Shown: in pieces, positions 50,001 through 59,400 of the stretch | Position numbering within the stretch: position 1 is the first letter of the stretch | Layout: the number at the start of each line of letters is the position of its first letter | DNA from: Aspidiotus rigidus | Lineage: Eukaryota; Arthropoda; Insecta; Hemiptera; Diaspididae | Length of the DNA stretch: 64,000 nucleotides | Assembly (NCBI GenBank): GCA_035079385.1 | Contig: JAVHKY010000054.1 | Coordinates: 4,131,501-4,195,500, forward strand | Reading direction: 5' to 3' | Notes under the pieces: model-generated | What the model saw: only the letters and a program-made list of their open reading frames with translations | Told to the model about the DNA's origin: nothing | Databases searched by the model: none | Made by a program: the position numbers and the translations under genes

Positions 50001-53000
50001 AATTCCTAGGGTACGTTATTCTATTGTTTGACATATTTTCGCTTATTTTTACTATAATTGATTTCTTATTACAGCCCTGTAGTCATCGAAGTTCCGAATT
50101 TCGCGGCTTTACGCGGGAACGAACGTGAGATTGTCATTTTACGGTCTGACAATGGCGAGACGTGGCGAGAGCACACGGTGGATTCGAGCACCGAAGCAGT
50201 CCGTGATATCTTGAGTCGAAGCTTCGATAAGGACGGAAGTAATAATCCCCCCTGTTTCAAGTTATATTTTCTCTGTTTAGAATTGTGATCTTTATCGAAA
50301 TATTCACTTTCGTAGATCAATTACAAACAGACGAACCCAACCGTATCACATCTATCGTGACTACGCATTTTCCGCATTATTTCGCCGTGGTCTCACGTAT
50401 TCGACAAGAGGTACACGCGATCGGTCCAGAAGGTGGCATGGTATCGTCGTCAGTGGTACCGCAAGTGCAAGCCGTTTTCCCACCTGGAGCTTTAACAAAG
50501 AAGATTAAAGTTGGATTGCAGGTAAATTTATTTAAACCTCGGAAAAATTGCTCTTCGACGGAGCTTAAGAAAATTTCCGTTTATCATGTTACGAAGAAGA
50601 AACGTTTTTCTTTAATATGGTGAAATGGTGAATGGAATCGTCTTCGAAAATTTTTAGCGATAATTTTATATATTAATTTCGGATCGGGTAGTTTCAAAAT
50701 TCTCTTTCTATATCCAGTTGTCTTGTCATTTTTAAAAATTTTTATATCAAAATTTATGCACCCGTTGCATTCGTCGTACAAAAATTCAGTATTTATGTGT
50801 GTGTTTTACGCGTATTTGAAGAGAGGATTTTCAAGTTTATGAAATGAGTATCCGTTGATGTTGAAATCGACGCAAAAATTGTTCTTCCGAAAGCGACGGG
50901 CGACGCCTACACTTTCTTAGTTTATTAGAGCAGAATTATGAGAATTGAGGCCAATTTTTTGTGCTAACGTAAATTTTCTTCCACGTTCGTGAAGTCGTTT
51001 GTCATGTTTACCGTTCGTTAAAACTAGAGTATTTTGGAAACTTTTTTTCATTCTTAAATATTTATACTATTGAGTTTATTTGGTAAGATCATTGTAGTTT
51101 AGTTACGAGTTAATTGATTTTTTTTTTTTTCTTTCTTCACATATTTGTATTTCTCTAGTCTTACGAGTAACTTTTAATATTTATTCTCGATTCGTATTTT
51201 TCTCACGGTATTTGTATGGACACGTGTTTTTCATCACTCGGGAATAATTCTTCCTTATTATTCACACACATTCTTGGTTATGAGAGTGCATAGTAGTTTG
51301 CTTATTGATAGCATAAAATTATCTTGAAAAATTTCTTGTCATCGATTCTAATGTATGTGATGCCTGTAAATTTTCTGTGTCTGTGAGCACTCAAAAGCGA
51401 ATAAGCTCTTACACCAGTTGTTCATGATCTGCAAATTTTTGTTCATTGTCAATGTACCTTCGAGAAAAGAATATCAAAACTTCTAGTCATTTCTTTTCGT
51501 TGTTGAGTTTTAATTTGTTTTTATTTCGTTTGTTCTCCTATTTTCTGCATAACTCTATTTCTTTAGATCCGAAATTCAAAGTTAACGAGAGATTTCCCCA
51601 TTGAGAAGTAAAAATTGAAAGATTGGATCTAGGAACTTCGAGAGTTGAGTTTTAAAAGGAAATTTAGATCCTTGTGGAAATTAGAATCCTTACTAAATTA
51701 AAACAAAAACTTGTTTTAAATTGAGGACCAGTTCACCATAATTATGATTTTTCTTCTTCAAGAGTTGCGGTGTTGGTTGTATTAGAATTATTTAACACTG
51801 TTTAATTAAATTTCTTTTAAAATAAACCTTTTCTAGTCAGTAAAGTCTATTTTCGCTTGCTGTATTAACCACTTTTCGCTTACCGATACTTTTTTCTTAT
51901 ATTAACGCAACAGGTGTATTGGTATTTTTTCTTCTTCTGTATAATTTTAAGAATGTGCCTGTGTTTTCTTCTTCTTCTTTCTTTATTCACTCTTTTCTTT
52001 TCTTTTCTTTTCTTTCTCCATTCGCCCATATTTTTATATAACAAGATGTACAAAATGTGAACAGAAATTGCCCAATAAATTTAGTTATAAATTTGAAAGC
52101 GTGTATTTTATGGACATGCCCTTCGCTGATGCGGTTCGTCTGTCAGTCATAAAATTAGCGCTTGAAGATAATATTTAATTGTTAAATTTTTCATGTTCAA
52201 TTTCCACGTTTCTCGGATTCTCAATTTCGAGATTTAGGCTAATTTTTGTGATTGAAAACAGAATTATTGTACATTCAACGTGGATATTGAATATGAAAAA
52301 TGTATTAGAAGAAAAGGGTTCGGAATAAATTTTAGTATTATTATTTAAAGAAAAAGAGAGAAGAAAAAGAATTTATTGGGCTAAAATATTTTGTTCAGTT
52401 TTTTTTTTTCGCTTTCGTTTTTTTCATTTGGTATTCTTTATTATCTGTTTTTGTCTGTGAGAGCATTTTGCTCAGCATTTGCCCATTGTAATATTTATTT
52501 CGAGCTCTGCTTTCTCTATGGCAACGTTAAATATTAGAATCACGCGCGCTTATTTCTGCTTATAGTATCAAATTTTCATTAACTCATACCCATATTGTCT
52601 CGAGCATGTCTGCAACTAAATGCTATGTACTAGCTGGTATCTGCGCGACCTATCTTGAGAAAGAAAATAATTATATCGGTTATCAAAATTGGTGAATCAT
52701 GAGGCCAACGGAACAAGTTTAGAATACTAATAAGGAAACGTGAATCGTTTCATAAAACGTGAGAAACAGAATAGTTTGTAATCTAAACTGAGTCATTGAA
52801 ACTTGATATCTGAATTTTTTTCTGCAAAGTTCGAAGAAGTGGCTGGTACAAATGTCACTTAAACTTTGAAGTATTTTTTGATACTTGTTACCTTAACGAG
52901 GATAAGATAAGACGCGGACGATATGATCTGGCGGTGGATAGACCGGAATAACATAGGATGCCCTACTAACAATTAAGACAGCGTTTCAGACGGCCGATGT

Positions 53001-53412
53001 GGCAGAAACGCTGGCAGAAACACTAGCGTTTTCTCAAAAAAAGTGGCAATTTCACGCGCAACAACAGTAAATTTGACAGCGTTTCTGCTGCGTGTGACAG
53101 CGTAAAGCAGAAACGCTGGCAGTTCCGCTCAGCGTTTCTGCCAAAAAAAGTGGCAATTTCACGCGCACGCGGTGGAAACGTTGTCAGATCTGCTGCTCAA
53201 TTGTTACTAGGGTCTTTTCTGTGATCCTTGAAACAGGATGGTACATTCTGGGTTGTGAAACAAATTTTGAGGCATGATCTGAGAGTTGGAAACAGTGATT
53301 TTTTTGGTATTTGATTTTGCTATCCTCCTAATTATGATCACCAGAGAAATCTAATCTACTACCCAGCAGACTTGCCAACTCTTCGTCGTTTTATTATTGG
53401 GACTGGGTAATC

Positions 53413-53461
<49 letters not shown>

Positions 53462-56400
53462 ACAATGTAATAGGAATAACCTGATGAGATTGGTTACTGA
53501 TAAGCGAGAGGTGGTAAATTTTTTGATGTATAAGGCTTTTCCAGCGTTCCATATTGCATACTTATTCGCCTCATTCTTATCAATACGGTGGGCTTTCTAA
53601 CATTATTCTTATGGGTATTGCTAGGTTGCATACTCATTTTCATTCCGGTGTCAACCTGCCATAAGATCAATGTTAGGGAGCCCACCGTATTGATAAGAAT
53701 CAGGCAAATAATTATGCAATATGGAACGCTGGTAAAGCCTTATACTTGCAAACAATCAGCATTGACTATATATTACTTCGTAACCCAGACGTACAGTCCT
53801 ATTGTTATAAACGGTGTCGTTTTCTTGGATTACGTTGGATACGAATAACAGATCGCGCCAGATGTCAAGACGTAGGTGTAACAGAGAGGGAACGATGTTC
53901 AGCGATGTTTTTTCTCTTTTACTCTACTGGTTAACACGCAGCGCACTCACGTTGTCGTTTCCAGCAAAACGACACCGTTCATAACAATAGGACTGATCGT
54001 CTGGGTTACGAAGTAATATATAGTCAATGCAATCAGTGACTGATACTTTTGTTTTTTGCTCGGTCCGATACAATCTTGCTCAAAATTTCGAAATTTGGCT
54101 TTTGAATAATTTTTGAAAGAAAATGAACCGAATTCTGTAGAAGCCGACCAAGCGAGAAGTCAATAGTTTAGAAGAAGAGATCTCTTGTGGTGATGCGATA
54201 GACCTTATTCTGTGGATCGTTGGCTTATCGCTTGCCTGGCTTCCACAGAACTCTGTTCAAATGGTTTTAAAGAATGTAGAGCAGTATTGACATTAAATTT
54301 GATTAGAAGGTCGCACAAAATTCAACATAACTAACGTAACTCTGTTTGAAGGTTAGTTTTAAAAGGAAATAAGATTTTGCCTCGACAGTTTGAGAGAATT
54401 TTCATGAAACAATTCCACATGATTGTCGAGAATGGGAAAAATTTCTAATTTTGATCTTAGGAATTCTGATCCAAAAGAGATACCTACTTCGCTTTTTCAT
54501 CAAGGTAGTCGATAAAATCGATTCCGCAATCTTAAGTAAAATTCAAAATGATAAGCTGAATTAAATTTTTAAATCAATCGAAAATAGATTGTATGTTTTC
54601 ACACTCTATAGTTTCTCCTTGATGAAATTACTTTCAACAAAATTTATTCGTTTACCACGAGGTAAATTTTGAATGAAGTCCTTCTTTAGGACGCCAAAAA
54701 CAAAATAAATAAATGAATAACGGATTTTGTGCTGAGATCATGATAAACAGTACCTAAAAAATATCTGATACTATTCCATATGGGTTCTAATTAGGAATTC
54801 AAATTAGTGCCTGTGCTTGGGATTTCGTTCACCGCTTGTGCTTCTGTATGAAGTAGATCATTTTTTCTTCATTATTTTCACTGAAAATTCATTTCAAAAA
54901 ACGAATTCAAGATCTTTGCAACCGTAAATCTAGAAGTTGGTTGGTAACAACTGCGATCTGTGCTTGAAATCGAACCCTATCGCCTAATTACTTTATGAAC
55001 TAGTCAATGATAATTAGGTTTTAAGACCTTAGTAACTGCCCAAAAAAGAGTGATACACAACCGGATTATTTACCAGTACGACAGATGGCCCTAGGTCAAA
55101 AATTATTCCAACTTTCAATGAACTCAATGAATTCCGCCTTTTTCATTCGACCGACTTTAACAAGCTATATCTGGAAAGAAATCTAGCTACTGAAACTACG
55201 CAATGTAATGCAGAGTATGAAGTTCTGTTTGTTAAAAATGTAGTTCATCTAGCTTTTTCATGTTTCTTAGTTTTGAAGAACTGAAGCACACTTATTATTC
55301 TTAAAGAAAACATTTTTATCAAATATTTAACTTATCGAGCACATAGGTACCTTCTTTGTATTGAAACTGATGTTATGTCCGTGTAGGCTCAACCAATCCC
55401 ATCGGAGTTGACGGCAGCGGTGCTGGGCAATTGTGTAGCTGTTTCTCCTATAGTGACTATAGAGCCGAGACGTCGAAAATTCCACAAAAAGATCACCCTG
55501 ACATTGCCAGTTCCACAGGCAGCTAATAAGGGAATGATAAATCAATATTCCGGTGACGCGCCTACTTTACGATTGTTGTGCAGTATTACTGGTGAGTATT
55601 TTTTCGTAACGCATATAAAACATGCTGACGATCACGGTATTCAACTACGTAAATTTTTGCGCCACTTTAGGAGGGACGTCGAGAGCTCAATGGGAAGATG
55701 TTACCGGAACGTCGCCATTGACTTTCGTTAAAGAGTGCGTCTCATTCACAACCAATGTTTCGGCTCGGTTTTGGCTCATGGATATCAGAGATGTAACGAT
55801 GGCTACGAAGAAGGCAACCGAACTTTATCGAGAAGCAATACTTACTCCTTTTATGGTCAAGTAAGCGTCCTCCAGAATCGATCAAGTAGGAGTGCTTCGG
55901 GAGAAAAAATTATAATTATCGACCGTATTTTGTAGATTTGTTGTATTCGCCAAGAGAATCGATAACAACGAAGCAAGGCTACGCGTTTTCTGTATGACCG
56001 ATGATAAAGAAGACAAAACTTTGGAATGTCAAGAGCATTTCACCGAAGTAGCCAAAAGTCGAGATGTTGAAGTACGTTGATTTTATTGAGTAGGTAGATC
56101 ATTGCTCCCGCATATGCTCTTTATTTGTAACATTTTTTTACTTGTCATCAGGTTTTAGAAGGCAAAAAACAGCTCGTAGAGCTGAGTGGAAATTTAATTT
56201 CCGTTACAAAAGCGGGCGATCAACTTAAATTAGGATTTAATCCGTTCCACGAGAATAGACTTCCATTTACTGTCCGTATCAAAGATAGTCTCGCTGATCC
56301 AATTGGTCGAATGTTGTTCTTCAAAGAGCAAAAGGTAAGTTCACATTAAAGTGGCAGTCGATGTATCACATGGAGGATTTTTCTTAAAAAGTTTGATTTT

Positions 56401-59400
56401 CAATTAACAGCCCGTCAAGACTAGTACACCTCATCCTCCGATTTGCGTGCTTAATATTGTGCTTCCCGACGGTATTATTCCGGATCCGGAATATCTGGAT
56501 TCACCATTGCGTAAATATAGTTTCCTCAATGATTCGCGTGAGTATTTTGTTGACGTTTGCGCAATGTTTATCGAATGAAGACATCATTTTTTATTTTATT
56601 CATTTTTTTTGTTTCAGAGAGTTACCATAAATCGGAACTACCTTTGGTGGACATAAGTAATATGATCGACGAAGATTGGGTACTACTAGCCGAAAAATTA
56701 GGAATCAGTTCTACGGACGTAAATGCGATAACTTTTGACTGTCAAGATAGTGTATCAAAGCAAGCTTTAACTATGCTACAATTATGGCACCGACACGCTA
56801 GCAATAAAAGTTCTCGTAAGTATATCACCTACCTACTTCATGATCGATTTCGATTATTTGCGGATGAATTAACGTGAATATTAATTCATCAAATAATTTG
56901 TATTACCATTAATTTAATATTATTCAAAACCTCATTACCCCGGGCTCCTTTTCTGATAATTTCATGTGTTCTGATTTTAGTGAATATTCTGGAAAATGCC
57001 TTACTTAGTATTGGTAGGCAGGATATCGTGCAAGAATGTATTTTGAATGCAAGCGAATCAAAGAGAAGGCAAAATGGAGATAGAATATACACCAACGGAA
57101 TTACGAATAACATGATAGAAAATTATCATTCTGGAAAGAGAGATCTCGCAATAAGTGAGAAATTATTTTTTTTTTAATTGAAATAATTTGAATACGATTG
57201 ATTTATTTCCAACTTCAATTTTTCATAGCTGACGACGATGAAAAGAAATACACGGGTGAAGAAAAAGCGATCGACGAACCTGAAATAAAGAGAAGTGTAT
57301 CCGAACGTAAAATGGAAATCGAAAAACGTCTGCAACACGAAAAGTCTCAACGATCATCTGTAGAGCGAAGCGATAGCGATGAAAAACGACGTTCATTGGA
57401 GCACGAAGCTGTTAATGTCGTTAGAAGACAAAATTCGCAAAATCAAGATGTCATAAGGAGTGCTCCTCAAACTGAAAACGATAGTGTCGAACCTACTTCT
57501 TTAACTTTCGAACAAAAAAGATTATCCTTCGAAAGAGGTTACTCTATGGATAAAGTAGTTTCGGAAGGAGATGTATGCAAGATAAATCCAGAAGAGACCA
57601 TAAAGACTGATAATGATGAAAAGGCTAAGCCGGAAGAAAAACGTCTGTCTTTTGCCGAGAAACGTTTATCGTTCGAACAGAGTAGTATACCTTCGGAGAA
57701 AAAGGAACTTCCGATATCACAACCGCAAAGATCGGCCGAGGACAAGAGGAGGGATTCAGAATTACTGGAAGGAGTTTCCGTTGGCTTAGAAAAGTTCGAT
57801 GTTGATCGTAGTGTAGTCGACCAAAGTAGGTCCCAATATTCAAGTTATTTTTATCAATTTTTCCATGTAATCACTAAACTGTTACGATCATTTACGATTT
57901 AGGTTATTTATCACTGAAGCCTTCTTCTACGCCGCCACCTAGTCCGGCTGAATTCAAAAAACAAGATTCCGTCGACAGTGACAGAAGTAGTAAACAAGTT
58001 TCTGGTAGGTATATAACTTTTCACCCGAATGTAATTATTAATCCATACAGATTTCTCATTGTTTTCATTTTTTTTTTTTTCAGTTGAAGATGTTGTAACC
58101 TCGCCAGAAGTCGGTGCTAAGTCTGAAAAAGCAGCATCAGGTAAACATTTATTCGTAACATATGTATTTATGTTTTTTTTGGGTTATAAACCTGTATATT
58201 TCAGTATGGTCGCGCTCTATCAGTTCGTTCTATGATTTTTGTTACATTCTTTATGTTACTTTTCATATTCTTAAATTATGCTACCGTATTATTTTATTTT
58301 CTTAATACTCGGCAAATTCATGGGCCTTTTCATTTTAGTGTCGCATTAATCGCGCAGCAATGTTAGGCTTTGAAAGTAGGTACAGGAATATTGTAAGTGA
58401 AAGTTCTCTTTGCTCTGTTAGGATGGTTCGATTGTTGATAGTCTCTGCGATGATATGAATTATGTTTTCTGTTGTATATGATATTGGTACAGATAATGAT
58501 GCGGTGCAAAGGTTAACCGAACGGAAACGTCCTAGGGTAAGAGGAGAACGAAATACGTTCGCTACTACTCGTTGTCATTATAAACGCGCGAATTCCGCGC
58601 AGGACGCGTTAACAATAAACGATGTTTCGACTTTGGCTATGATAGCGCGCACAACCAATGAACAAATTAATGTAACTTCGTTCAAAAAACATTTCGCGGC
58701 ATCTTGCCTTCCATCATGCGTATGGAATCAGTCCCTTCCTAATCTACATTTCTCGTCCTCGTACGCATCAACCGATTGTCGTCGGACGGCGATCGGCGTT
58801 CCCGACTCCACCTTACTACCCGCTTCTAGCGTCGAATATTTTACGCCAGAAGAAAATTTTGTTCCTCAGGTTGGAGCGTACTGTACGTGGTCATCGTCAC
58901 TCGACGGCCAGCTGACCGAAGGTAAACCGAAAATACAGTTTGCGATGGTTACACGTATCCTACCCCTTTATATGGATTAACTGGTGGAGTTTCTAATGCG
59001 CCGTACTAACGTTCCTTCTTAACAGAACGTTTCTGACGTTGCGTTGTACACTGATTCGTAACCTATAAGATTAACTGATGTAAGCTAGTTACGCTAACTG
59101 ACTTGGTAGTCGTTGTTTCTGGGTTTGGTTAGTTAGTCGATGGAATTCGTTTTTGTAGGTTTTAGTTTGTTCGATGGTTTTCATGCAGAAAGGAACTTTA
59201 TTGTAGTCAACTCTTCCTAGTCATTCTTCTAGTGATAGCAACTTTTTGTGTTCACAAACAATAGTACTTCATGTGCCCGAATATTTCCAGACTTGAATAA
59301 CTCTCATCTCGTTGAGCCCGTGAATATTGACGCTAAAGAATGTTTAGTAGTATCCAAAGTTTTACGAGAAAATTATTCCGAGCCACTCTCCTGTTGTGAT

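Larger units (their letters stand above)
50522..55386 (+). other. Ankyrin intron 21 (4.9 kb)
   Basis: Carries three MITEs and a CAA microsatellite, listed separately. 50522-52960 and 54035-55386 are AT-rich with nothing recognisable; no alternative coding exon is supported. Confidence 0.8.

Noticed and set aside
53397..53600. Open frame with a polyglutamine run
   Set aside because: It is the CAA microsatellite within ankyrin intron 21; there is no start context, splice support or family resemblance.
58922..58980. End of the 58462-58980 frame as the true C-terminus of ankyrin
   Set aside because: The in-phase donor at 58921 and the compatible acceptor at 59291 favour splicing; kept only as a possible alternative ending.
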